64,000 nucleotides of DNA, taken from positions 1 through 64,000 of the forward strand of contig NZ_JAKSYL010000173.1 in the NCBI RefSeq assembly GCF_022829515.1, read 5' to 3'. This document shows positions 25,339 to 34,853 of this stretch, in pieces. Each line of letters starts with the position of its first letter. Position 1 is the first letter of the stretch. The notes under the pieces are model-generated. The model was not told where the DNA came from, made no database searches, and saw only the letters and a program-made list of their open reading frames with translations. Source of the stretch: Methylobacterium sp. J-048 (lineage in GTDB: Bacteria; Pseudomonadota; Alphaproteobacteria; Rhizobiales; Beijerinckiaceae). A program made the position numbers and the translations under genes.

Positions 25339-25699
25339 CCCACGGCCCGGTTCGTGGATCGGCCGGATCCACACGTTGCACGTGTCTCGAGAGGGGCCGC
25401 GCAACTGAATATCGTGCCGTCGAACCCGGCGTTCGGGGCGCGAAGAACTTGCGCGCGGGGTCGGTTCCACGCCCGGTTGAAGGCAGCGCGTATTCGCCGG
25501 TGTCCAGATCTCCTTTCGAATGCTTGCACGCGGCGGCGCGCGCCATATCTTAACCATCGGCCGGCTCATTAAGGTTAAGAAAGATCTAACCCTGATGCTG
25601 CCGCGGTTCGGCGCTAGGATTGCTGCGTCGCCCGAGAGCCATGGCCGGAATGTCCCGGTCCGGGACGGCTTGGCCCGTCGGCGGCACAGGAGAGGCAGC
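25339..25699. other. Intergenic region upstream of rcdA-like gene
   Basis: Non-coding stretch of 361 bases after the PCuAC gene. Its second half becomes AT-rich and contains the CtrA-like motif annotated separately. I see no other gene. Confidence 0.4.
25550..25578 (+). promoter_or_regulatory. Possible CtrA-type sites
   Basis: TTAACCAT at 25550-25557, then TTAAGGTTAA at 25569-25578, about 120 bases before the rcdA-like start. TTAACCAT is the conserved half of the CtrA box, but the usual TTAA-N7-TTAA spacing is not met. In Caulobacter rcdA is in the CtrA regulon, which makes the coincidence worth noting. Confidence 0.35.
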
Positions 25700-26230
25700 A
25701 TGAACGGCTTCGATGTCACGTTCCGGGACGATCGGGACTGGGTCGACTTCGGCAAGACCTACGTCAATTCCGTGGCGTTCAAGACGCTGTTCCGCGACGG
25801 TATGCTGCTCGTGGAGGAGACGGCCGCCTATCTCGATGGCGAGGGCCGCGACGAGTCGCGCCTCGTCTCGCGGGACGCCACGTTGAGCTATGCCGCCGAA
25901 AGCATGCGCCTCACCACACTGCTGATGCAGATCGCGTCCTGGCTGCTGGTACAGCGCGCGGTCGCCGAGGGCGAGATGACCCCGGCGGAGGCCCTTCAGG
26001 AGAAGCACCGGGTCAAGCTCGGCAGCACCGAGCCGCCGAAGCAGGCGGATTTCTCCCTGCTGCCGGTGCGCCTGCAGCAGCTGATCCTGCGGGCGCGTCG
26101 CCTGCACGCCCGCATCCTGCATCTGGATTCCCTGATCACCGACGACCGGCCGACACCGATGCCGGTAGAGAGCCCGGTGGCAGCCCAGCACGGGCTGCTG
26201 CGCATGGCGTTCCGGTTTCGGGAAGGGTGA
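25700..26230 (+). CDS. rcdA: RcdA-like protein (DUF1465), regulator of CtrA degradation
   Basis: Cytoplasmic helical adaptor of 176 residues. In Caulobacter crescentus RcdA helps ClpXP destroy the master regulator CtrA at the G1-S transition. The whole helical core is there: FGKTYVNSVAFKTLFRDGM, VEETAAYLDGEGRDESRLV, SYAAESMRLTTLLMQIASWL and VQRAVAEGEMTPAEA, followed by a basic middle and a flexible C-terminal tail. The match to DUF1465 is from memory of the family. The ATG at 25700 follows GAGAGGCAGC. The ORF begins further upstream at 25520, but that part is low-complexity and covers the likely promoter. Confidence 0.85.
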   Translation: MNGFDVTFRDDRDWVDFGKTYVNSVAFKTLFRDGMLLVEETAAYLDGEGRDESRLVSRDATLSYAAESMRLTTLLMQIASWLLVQRAVAEGEMTPAEALQEKHRVKLGSTEPPKQADFSLLPVRLQQLILRARRLHARILHLDSLITDDRPTPMPVESPVAAQHGLLRMAFRFREG

Positions 26231-26234
26231 GAAT

Positions 26235-26274
26235 CGCCGCGCGTTCGGAGGACGAAGCCTCCACCCGCGCGGCG
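26235..26274 (+). terminator. Stem-loop after rcdA-like gene
   Basis: CGCCGCGCG and CGCGCGGCG form the outer stem with GGAGG...CCTCC inside, starting five bases after the stop. There is no T-run, so it could be an RNA-stability hairpin instead. Confidence 0.35.
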
Positions 26275-26280
26275 CCTGCC

Positions 26281-26386
26281 TTAGAGCCGTTCCCGATCGC
26301 GCTGCAATCGAGCTCGACTCTAAGTCCCTGATTTCACGCGCTCGCTGACGCCGAACCGGTCTCCACTTCGGCGGCGAGCACTCTAG
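26281..26386. repeat. Dispersed intergenic repeat ending in CTCTAGA
   Basis: Structure TTAGAGCCGTTCCCGATCG...CGACTCTAAG, then about 60 bases with CCGAACCGGTCTCCACTTCG and a final CACTCTAGA. TTAGAG and CTCTAA pair. The layout matches a repeat I recall as common in Methylobacterium and other Rhizobiales intergenic DNA. The TAG inside the last CTCTAGA is also the stop codon of the metQ-like gene. Confidence 0.55.
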
Positions 26387-27159
26387 AAGGCCGGCAATTC
26401 TCCGGGGCGCTTGTCCTTGATGTATGTCCGGATCGTGTCGTTCTGGTAGGCGCGGACGAGCTTGGGCACCCAGGGGGCGTTCTTGTCCTTCTCCCGCACT
26501 GCGATGAAGTTGTTGTACGGGTTGTTGACCGACGACTCGATCGCGATGGAATCCTTGCCCGGCTTCAGGCCGGCTTCGACGGCGTAATTCGTGTTGATCA
26601 CCGCGGCGTCGACATCGTCGAGGCTGCGCTGCAGCTGGGCCGCGTCGATCTCGCGGAACTGAAACTTTTTCGGATTGTCGATCACGTCGAGCACGGTGGG
26701 CAGGATGCCGACGCCGTCCTTCAGCTTGATCTGCTTCTGCGCCTGCAGCAGCAGGGCGCGGCCGCCGTTGGACGGATCGTTCGGGATGCCGATCGACGCG
26801 CCGGTCTTCAGCTCGCCGAGGCTTTTCACCTTTTTGGAATAGAGGCCGATCGGCGAGACGATCGTGTCACCGACCGGCACGATCTTGTAGCCCTTGGACT
26901 TGTTCTGGTTCTCCAGGAAGGGCTTGTGCTGGAAGGCGTTAGCCTGAAGGTCGCCGGCGTCCAGGGCCGCGTTCGGCAGAAGGTAGTCGGAGAACACGAC
27001 CAGATCGAGGTCGAGCCCGTCCTTGGCGGCGATGTCCTTCACCTTCGCCCATACATCCTCGGAATCGCTGAAGATGCCGACCTTGACTTTCTCGCCGGCG
27101 AAGGCCGGGGCGGCGAAGGTCAACAGGATGGCGAGGACGGAAAACAGCCAGCGTTTCAT
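26383..27159 (-). CDS. metQ: MetQ/NlpA-family ABC transporter substrate-binding protein
   Basis: Periplasmic binding protein for methionine uptake by family assignment; 258 residues. The signal peptide MKRWLFSVLAILLTFAAPAFA is followed by KVKVGIFSDSEDVWAKVKD, then DLQANAFQHKPFLEN, SIGIPNDPSNGGRALLLQ and AVINTNYAVEAGLKPGKDSI, all diagnostic of the family. There is no lipobox cysteine after the signal, so it is probably soluble rather than a lipoprotein. No metN or metI gene is beside it, so its permease must be elsewhere. The substrate could be methionine, a sulphoxide or another amino acid. Confidence 0.9.
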   Translation of the reverse strand: MKRWLFSVLAILLTFAAPAFAGEKVKVGIFSDSEDVWAKVKDIAAKDGLDLDLVVFSDYLLPNAALDAGDLQANAFQHKPFLENQNKSKGYKIVPVGDTIVSPIGLYSKKVKSLGELKTGASIGIPNDPSNGGRALLLQAQKQIKLKDGVGILPTVLDVIDNPKKFQFREIDAAQLQRSLDDVDAAVINTNYAVEAGLKPGKDSIAIESSVNNPYNNFIAVREKDKNAPWVPKLVRAYQNDTIRTYIKDKRPGELPAF

Positions 27160-27609
27160 GGATGACGACCCCGAAAACGTCGCTCGCAGCTTTCGAGCGC
27201 GTGAAATGATGTGTTGGTTTTTCTCAATGGCCTAAGAACGTGCCGAGCGATGATCCCGCCGGAAACAACAGCAGCCTTCAGATCTCTCCGAGATCGCGAT
27301 CGCCGAAGATCGCTTGCCGGTCAGATCATCGACAGCATCAGACATTACGACGGCTTGGCTTGGCCGGAAAAGAGGCCGCGGAGATCATGCCTACCGGCCG
27401 ACGCGATGGGCAGCCGCTCTGAGAGAAGAAAATTTTCCCTCTCTGACGCAGGTGAAGATCAAACTCACGAGCCGCTCAGAAAAATCGCGACAGAATTTCG
27501 CTGAAAAATCCGCATCGTGCCCTGCTGAGACACGGTGCGCGCCAAAAAAAACGGGCGGCCCCGCGAGGGACCGCCCGTTCTGATTCGTGCCGGCGCGATC
27601 CGCGAGGGA
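27160..27609. other. Intergenic region with AT-leaning middle
   Basis: About 450 bases between metQ and rpmE, both on the minus strand. The right end holds the rpmE terminator. I searched the minus strand just upstream of metQ for a SAM or Met riboswitch and saw no recognisable pattern. A 97-codon plus-strand frame at 27211-27504 has no ribosome-binding site or domain and is not called. Confidence 0.4.
27551..27579 (-). terminator. Intrinsic terminator of rpmE
   Basis: ACGGGCGG...CCGCCCGT with a run of eight T on the minus strand immediately after the stem (seen as eight A at 27543-27550). It begins about 30 bases after the rpmE stop. A textbook rho-independent terminator. Confidence 0.85.
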
Positions 27610-27858
27610 TCAGCGCTTGCCGAGGTTGCCGAACCGCGAGTTGAAGCGCGAGACGCGGCCGGCGCGATCGAGCATCTTCTGCTCGCCGCCGGTCCAGGCC
27701 GGGTGGGTGAGCGGATCGATGTCGAGGTTGAGGGTGTCGCCCTCCTTGCCGTAGGTCGAACGGGTCCGGTACTCGGTGCCGTCCGTCATCACGACCTTGA
27801 TGAAGTGGTAGTCGGGGTGCTCGGTCCCCTTGGCCTTTGCGGCCGCGTCCTTCGCCAT
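27610..27858 (-). CDS. rpmE: 50S ribosomal protein L31
   Basis: Small ribosomal protein of 82 residues. The family core [38 protein letters not shown] and [19 protein letters not shown] is clear. It has no cysteines, so it is the zinc-free (C-minus) form usual in alphaproteobacteria. The first 13 residues, [13 protein letters not shown], are a basic extension not seen in the shortest homologues. The gene faces away from the ABC exporter gene, with about 240 bases between, which probably hold both promoters. A strong terminator follows. Confidence 0.96.
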   Translation of the reverse strand: MAKDAAAKAKGTEHPDYHFIKVVMTDGTEYRTRSTYGKEGDTLNLDIDPLTHPAWTGGEQKMLDRAGRVSRFNSRFGNLGKR

Positions 27859-28100
27859 GACCTGTCGTTCCTGTTCTGGCACGCCGGCGGGGAGCGCAGG
27901 AGGCGCCACCCGGCCCGGAATGCGGAAGGTGTCACCGGTTGCACCGAACCGCAGGTTCGTGGCAACGGCACGTCCAAGCCGACCGTGGTGGCGGCCCGCG
28001 GCCATTGAACACGCGCAATCGGATGAGGGGCGGCGTATATCGCAGCCTCTCTCCGGGAACAAGCGCCATGGACCGGATGGGAAGAGACGCGTGAGGCGTG

Positions 28101-29945
<1,845 letters not shown>

Positions 29946-30040
29946 TTTTGGGACTTGGCCGCGCAGGGTTCGGGGATGGAAGGCGTCTGTCCGTTGCCCG
30001 GAGCCGGGACAGGAGCGGTCTTGCGGTGTAAAAACCCGCG

Positions 30041-31066
30041 ATGATTCGCCTCGACCTCGCCCGCTTCCCCCGCCTGCCGTTCCTCGCGCAGCCGACCCCG
30101 ATCGAGCCCCTGGACGGGCTGACGCGCCATCTCGGCGCGGCCCTGAACGGCGTGCGGATCTTCGTGAAGCGGGACGATGTCGCCGGGATCGGGCTCGGCG
30201 GCAACAAGCTGCGCAAGCTCGAATACCTGCTCGGCGCCGCCAGGGCCGAGGGCGCCGATACCGCCATCACCGTCGGCGCCATCCAGTCGAACCACGCCAG
30301 ACTCACCGCCGCGGCCTCGGCGCAAGCGGGGCTCGCCTGCGAGCTGTTCCTCACCCGCAGCGTGCCGCGCCAGGACCCGGATTATACCGGGAACGGCAAC
30401 CGCCTGCTCGACGACGTGTTCGGCGCCACCGTCCACGAGCTGCCGGGCGACGCCGATTCCCTGGCGGCCGCGGAGGCCCGGGCGGGCGAGCTGAAGGCGG
30501 AAGGCCGGCGCGCCTACGTCTTCCCCTCCGGCGGATCGAGCCCGACCGGATGTCTCGGCTACGCCAATGCCGCGTCCGAGATCCTCGCCCAGGCGGACGC
30601 GATGGGCCTCACCTTCGCGCAGATCATCACCGCCAACGGCAGCGCCGGCACCCATGCGGGCCTCGTGGCCGGCCTCGCCGCGATGGGCCTCGACCCGGTC
30701 CTGGCGAAATCCTTCGCGGTGCTCGCCGAGGAGGACCGCGCCCGGGCCGAGGTGCTGGAGAAGGCCAACGCCACCCTGGCCCTGATCGGCGCCGAGCGGC
30801 GGGTCTCGCCAGCCGACATCAACCTCGACGGACGCCATCGTGGCCCCGGCTACGGCATCCCGACGGAGGGCATGCTGGAGGCGGTCCGGCTGATGGCGCG
30901 CACCGAGGGCAAGCTGCTCGACCCGGTCTATAGCGGCAAGGCCTTCGCGGGCCTGCTCCACGACGTTCGCGCCGGGCTCTATCCGACGGGCTCATCGGTG
31001 CTGTTCCTGATGACCGGCGGCACGCCCGGCATCTTCGCCTACAAGGAAACGCTGGCCGTACGGTAG
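30041..31066 (+). CDS. D-cysteine desulfhydrase / ACC deaminase family PLP enzyme
   Basis: A fold-type II PLP enzyme of 341 residues that by family splits D-cysteine into pyruvate, sulphide and ammonia, or deaminates 1-aminocyclopropane-1-carboxylate. The PLP lysine is Lys56 in GLGGNKLRKLEYLLGAA. Other blocks: TVGAIQSNHARLTAAAS, FPSGGSSPTGCLGYANAASE, NGSAGTHAGLVAGL and the C-terminal FLMTGGTPGIFAY. The GGTPG ending with the Thr is typical of the D-cysteine desulfhydrase branch, but the residues that separate the two activities cannot be judged safely here. It follows the ABC exporter by 95 bases and probably ends that transcript. Confidence 0.9.
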   Translation: MIRLDLARFPRLPFLAQPTPIEPLDGLTRHLGAALNGVRIFVKRDDVAGIGLGGNKLRKLEYLLGAARAEGADTAITVGAIQSNHARLTAAASAQAGLACELFLTRSVPRQDPDYTGNGNRLLDDVFGATVHELPGDADSLAAAEARAGELKAEGRRAYVFPSGGSSPTGCLGYANAASEILAQADAMGLTFAQIITANGSAGTHAGLVAGLAAMGLDPVLAKSFAVLAEEDRARAEVLEKANATLALIGAERRVSPADINLDGRHRGPGYGIPTEGMLEAVRLMARTEGKLLDPVYSGKAFAGLLHDVRAGLYPTGSSVLFLMTGGTPGIFAYKETLAVR

Positions 31067-31116
31067 CTCAATTGGTCACCATCGACGAACGAGCGACCAG
31101 CCGACCCTTGCGCCGC

Positions 31117-32565
31117 CTATTTGCGTTGCAATCGGCGCCCATTGAGGCCGACATAGCTCATGATGTCGGTTTTTCTCAAAAGCCATGCCGTCATGACAAC
31201 CATCGACAGCGATGCCACGACGATACTGGCGAGGAGATTCATTGCGACGAACGTGGCGACGAACGACGATGCGATCACGAGCCCGGGAACGATGGCCACG
31301 TTCAGATCCGCAAGTTTCATTTCGCTGAAACGCGTCTGCAGGAGCAAGTCCACCAGGACACGCACACACCACGCGACCGCCGCTCCAGCGAGGCCGAACA
31401 AGGATATTAAGGCCAGAAGCAGAGCGACAAACGGCAAGAGCTCCAAAGCATGGATCTTCGCGACCGTGTCTGGACGGCCTCTGGCTTGCAAAAGCGTCCA
31501 GGGAATGTAGCCGATGCTATTGATCCACATTCCGACGAGCAGGATCGATGCGGCCAGATGTGAGTGGCTCGCGATTTCAGCGTTAATCCAGAAGGCCAGA
31601 GCTGGTTCCGCCAGAACGATGGCGGGCGCGCATGTCAGGGCCATCACGCCCGATATGATTTGAAGGGATTTCTCGCTGACCCGCCGCGCATTGTCCTTGT
31701 CGAGCGTGGCCAGACGCGGAAACACCGCCCGGTTTAGGGACGCCGGTATGATCAGAACTTTCGACGCCATGCTGAAGGGAACGGAGTAATACGCCGTCGC
31801 CTTCGGTCCGAGCGTTGCGCCGATGATCATTTGGTCAAGACCATTCAAGATCGGCGAGATCATATCCGAGATGGTTATCCATCCGCCGTAACGGAACAGT
31901 CCTCGGATATATGCGGGGCGGAAGATAGGCCGACCGGCCGGATACATCCATTTCACGCAGACCACCCCAAGCCAGAAGACGTTGAACGCCCTAGCTATGA
32001 CGGCTCCGAGGATGGCTGATGGCAGATCCTGATATCCGTAATAGAAAAACAGCAACGGAAGGGTTTGAAGAACGATCGACCCCACGGATTGCTGAACGTT
32101 CAGTTCGAGGAACATCTCCTGGGATTGCAAGCATCCAGCGAAGACGCCGCCCAGCAAACCGACTGGGAAGAACAGCGCCACCCATGGCAGGGAGCGTACG
32201 ATCTCGCTCTGAAGTTCGATGTTGTCGGCGAAATGGGCTGCTGAAGCTGACGATACCACATAAAAACAGATGGCCGACAGAAGCCCTAAGCCTAAATTCA
32301 ATCCGCACGCGGTATAAAAAACACTGGTTCTAATAGCCAGCGGCTGATCGTTGAGTGACGACAACCTGTAAGCAGTTGCACGCGATAACCCAAGATCAAA
32401 AACTCCGAAATAACCGAACGCCAGCCAAATGAGCGAGATCAAACCATACCGCGCCTCGCCGACCAATTTGATATAGATCGGGACCGTCAGGAAGGCGATG
32501 ACGATCGGAGCAACGCTTCCGGCCAAATTGTACATTGCATTGTGGTGTATCTTCTTGCCGGCCAT
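31117..32565 (-). CDS. Polysaccharide flippase (Wzx-like, MATE/MOP superfamily)
   Basis: Inner-membrane protein of 482 residues with 12-14 hydrophobic helices that likely flips lipid-linked glycan units. The N terminus (NLAGSVAPIVIAFLTVPIYI, then GEARYGLISLIWLAFGYF) matches the Wzx pattern, including the FGVFDLGLSRATAY block. The base composition is clearly lower in GC than the surrounding genes, with A/T at third positions. Its start overlaps the stop of the upstream GT2 by one base (TAATG), so the two are coupled. The pair sits between the PLP enzyme and the stator-like genes, unrelated to both, and looks acquired by transfer. Confidence 0.88.
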   Translation of the reverse strand: MAGKKIHHNAMYNLAGSVAPIVIAFLTVPIYIKLVGEARYGLISLIWLAFGYFGVFDLGLSRATAYRLSSLNDQPLAIRTSVFYTACGLNLGLGLLSAICFYVVSSASAAHFADNIELQSEIVRSLPWVALFFPVGLLGGVFAGCLQSQEMFLELNVQQSVGSIVLQTLPLLFFYYGYQDLPSAILGAVIARAFNVFWLGVVCVKWMYPAGRPIFRPAYIRGLFRYGGWITISDMISPILNGLDQMIIGATLGPKATAYYSVPFSMASKVLIIPASLNRAVFPRLATLDKDNARRVSEKSLQIISGVMALTCAPAIVLAEPALAFWINAEIASHSHLAASILLVGMWINSIGYIPWTLLQARGRPDTVAKIHALELLPFVALLLALISLFGLAGAAVAWCVRVLVDLLLQTRFSEMKLADLNVAIVPGLVIASSFVATFVAMNLLASIVVASLSMVVMTAWLLRKTDIMSYVGLNGRRLQRK

Positions 32566-33614
32566 TAATTTTTTGCCATCCGTCGCCTGATTTGGAAAAC
32601 CCCGAACAGTATGTCCTTCATAAAGAGGCGCCAGCTCAAGCCGCCTTGGCGATAGGATCGATAGCCACCTTCACGCAGAAGCTTCAGGCACAGTGCGAGG
32701 CGGCTGAGTATGCAATCGTGGGTGTAGAAGGTGATTCGATCCGCCTCAAACCGTGCAATCTCGGCCCAGTATCTTGACGCGGCCCCGGCCTGATCGCGCA
32801 ATCGTGACGGAGAAGCCGATTTAGCCAGATCCTTCAGTATTTTTGAACGGTGTGCCGCCACGGAATCACGCCGAAGGTTCTCATGAGCTGCCACACCCAA
32901 AAACTTCGAGATCTTTCGTACAATATTGCCTTTCAGGTCCGGAGTCTCGTTTTTATCATGACGACGATACAAAACCAATGGCTGCGGATCAACAATTACT
33001 CGGCCCAAACTAGAGGCTATAAAGTAGATCCATAGATCGTGTGACAGCGATCCGGTGAATTCGAATGTGTGCCCCCCACGGTCGTCCGCGGGTATGATGT
33101 CGAAGACGTCCCTGCGAAATACCATTGAGAAGCCGTAGAAGACGCCCCACGGCGGGAGGGTCAGCGGAGCCAGGACGGCCCTCTTCCGGATGCCCTGAGT
33201 AAATTGCCCCCCTGTAGTGCCGATCGCGTCGACGATCGTCGCTCCATGGACGTAGAGATCGCCGTCGAACGCTTCAATGGCTCTCAGCGACACCTCGATT
33301 TTATTGGGAAGCCAGACATCGTCTTGATCGCAAAACGATAAGTATGCGCCACTCGCATGTTTCGTTGCGCTCAGGAAATTACTACCGTACCCGAGCCGCT
33401 TCTCGTTCTCGACAATCTTGACTGGGAACGGAGCTGTCGTCGCAAAATTTCTGACGATCTTGATCGTCTCGTCGGTCGACGCGTCATCCGAGACGATCAA
33501 CTCGGTGGGAGGATGCGTCTGCCTGGCGATGCTGTCCAGCTGCTCAGCGATAAATTGTCCACCGTTGAAAGTGGCCATTACCACCGAAACGCTGAACTTG
33601 GTGTCCATTGACAA
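32565..33614 (-). CDS. Family 2 glycosyltransferase
   Basis: A GT-A fold transferase of 349 residues. The nucleotide-sugar site appears near the start: SVVMATFNGGQFIAEQLDSI, IVSDDASTDET (first Asp pair) and FCDQDDVWLPNKIE (the DxD-equivalent). The rhamnosyltransferase-like region GFSMVFRRDVFD follows. The C-terminal 100 residues are basic and may bind the membrane. Low GC, as in the flippase it is coupled to. ATGs at 33614 and 33608 are both possible. The 225 bases upstream (33615-33839) are AT-rich, contain no gene and probably hold the promoter. The donor sugar is unknown. Confidence 0.88.
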   Translation of the reverse strand: MSMDTKFSVSVVMATFNGGQFIAEQLDSIARQTHPPTELIVSDDASTDETIKIVRNFATTAPFPVKIVENEKRLGYGSNFLSATKHASGAYLSFCDQDDVWLPNKIEVSLRAIEAFDGDLYVHGATIVDAIGTTGGQFTQGIRKRAVLAPLTLPPWGVFYGFSMVFRRDVFDIIPADDRGGHTFEFTGSLSHDLWIYFIASSLGRVIVDPQPLVLYRRHDKNETPDLKGNIVRKISKFLGVAAHENLRRDSVAAHRSKILKDLAKSASPSRLRDQAGAASRYWAEIARFEADRITFYTHDCILSRLALCLKLLREGGYRSYRQGGLSWRLFMKDILFGVFQIRRRMAKN

Positions 33615-33839
33615 ATCCAGAGGGTTTTTTAGATAAAATTGCAGCGGCTTTCATATCTGAACGGCTATTAAACATTGTTACTAAGGAGTCAACACGAACC
33701 ACGATCGGTTTACGGCGACCGACTGCCCGGCATGCTTGTTCGGCCGTCAGCCGGGCGAGAAGATGGATTTTAGTGCAGCCGCTGAAGACTCGCCCGGACT
33801 TGACACTTGGCGCGGTCCGGTCGAACGGGCAATCAACCC

Positions 33840-34853
33840 CTATCGCTCCGTGAGCTTCATCTCGATCCGGCGGTTCTTCGCGTAGGCCTCCTCGGTGGTG
33901 CCGGCGTCGAGGGGCTGGAACTCGCCGAAGGCACCGGCCAGCAGGTGCTGGGGCGAGATGCCCTTGCCGGCGAGGTACTGCACCACCGCGATGGCCCGGG
34001 CGGCGGAGAGCGCCCAGTTCGACGGGAATTGCGCGGTGGTGATCGGCCGCGCGTCGGTATGGCCGTCGACGCGCAGGACCCAGGGGAGATCCGCCGGGAT
34101 CTGCTTGGCGAGGTCGGCGATGGCCCCGGCGATCCGGTCGAGCTCGGGGCCGGCCTCGGGCTTCAGGGTCGCCGAGCCGCCGGGGAACAGCACCTCGGAT
34201 TGCAGCACGAAGCGGTCGCCGACCACGCGGATGTCCGGACGGTTGCCGAGGATCTGGCGTAGGCGCCCAAAGAAGTCCGAGCGGTAGCGGGCCAGTTCCT
34301 GGACCTTCTGGGCCAGGGCGACGTTCAGCCGGCTGCCGAGCTCGGCGATGCGGACCTGCGATTCCCGGTCGCGGGTCTCCGAGGCGGCCAGCGCATCCTC
34401 AAGCGCCGCGAGCTGGCGGCGCATGGCGCTGATCTGCTCGTTCAGCAAATCGACCTGGGACAGGGCCCGCTTGGTCGCGCCCCGCTCCTCCTCGATCTGC
34501 TTGTCGAGGGCACCGGCGGCGCCCTGGCTGACGGTCGCGGCCTCGGCCTGGGTTTTGGCTTGGTCCCGCTCGGCCTCGACTCCGACGAGCGTGGTGCGAA
34601 GGTTGCGCACCTCGTCCTCCTGGCTGCGGCGGTTCGAGCGCTCCAGGGCCAGAAGATCGGTGAGGTCGGCGATCTGGCGGTTGAGCTTGACCAGCGTGGC
34701 GTCCCGTCCGGTCAGCTCCTGCGACAGGAAGAACTGCCCGACCACGAACACCGTGAGCAAGAAGACCACCGCCAGCAGCAGCGTCGCCAGGGCGTCGACG
34801 TAGCCGGGCCAGACGTTGAGGGGGCGTCGGGAACGGGCTGCGGTCGAGGCCAC
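33840..34853 (-). CDS. MotB/OmpA-like stator subunit with long coiled coil
   Basis: A 337-residue inner-membrane protein. One transmembrane helix lies at about residues 21-43, and Asp20 in GYVDALATLLLAVVF is placed like the proton-carrying Asp of MotB and its relatives. Residues about 50-195 form a heptad-rich coiled coil (ERSNRRSQEDEVRNL, EEERGATKRALSQVD, DALAASETRDRESQVR). The C-terminal domain (about 215-337) is OmpA-type peptidoglycan-binding: LRVDGHTDARPI and SAARAIAVVQYL with the final KNRRIEMKL. The GTG start overlaps the stop of the MotA-like gene (TAGTG). Likely anchors a proton-driven complex to the cell wall; not flagellar by context. Confidence 0.87.
   Translation of the reverse strand: MASTAARSRRPLNVWPGYVDALATLLLAVVFLLTVFVVGQFFLSQELTGRDATLVKLNRQIADLTDLLALERSNRRSQEDEVRNLRTTLVGVEAERDQAKTQAEAATVSQGAAGALDKQIEEERGATKRALSQVDLLNEQISAMRRQLAALEDALAASETRDRESQVRIAELGSRLNVALAQKVQELARYRSDFFGRLRQILGNRPDIRVVGDRFVLQSEVLFPGGSATLKPEAGPELDRIAGAIADLAKQIPADLPWVLRVDGHTDARPITTAQFPSNWALSAARAIAVVQYLAGKGISPQHLLAGAFGEFQPLDAGTTEEAYAKNRRIEMKLTER

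Noticed and set aside
27160..27260. SAM or methionine riboswitch upstream of metQ
   Set aside because: The minus-strand leader shows no paired elements or conserved core that I can recognise.
27211..27504. 97-codon plus-strand frame between metQ and rpmE
   Set aside because: No ribosome-binding site, no domain and no supporting context.
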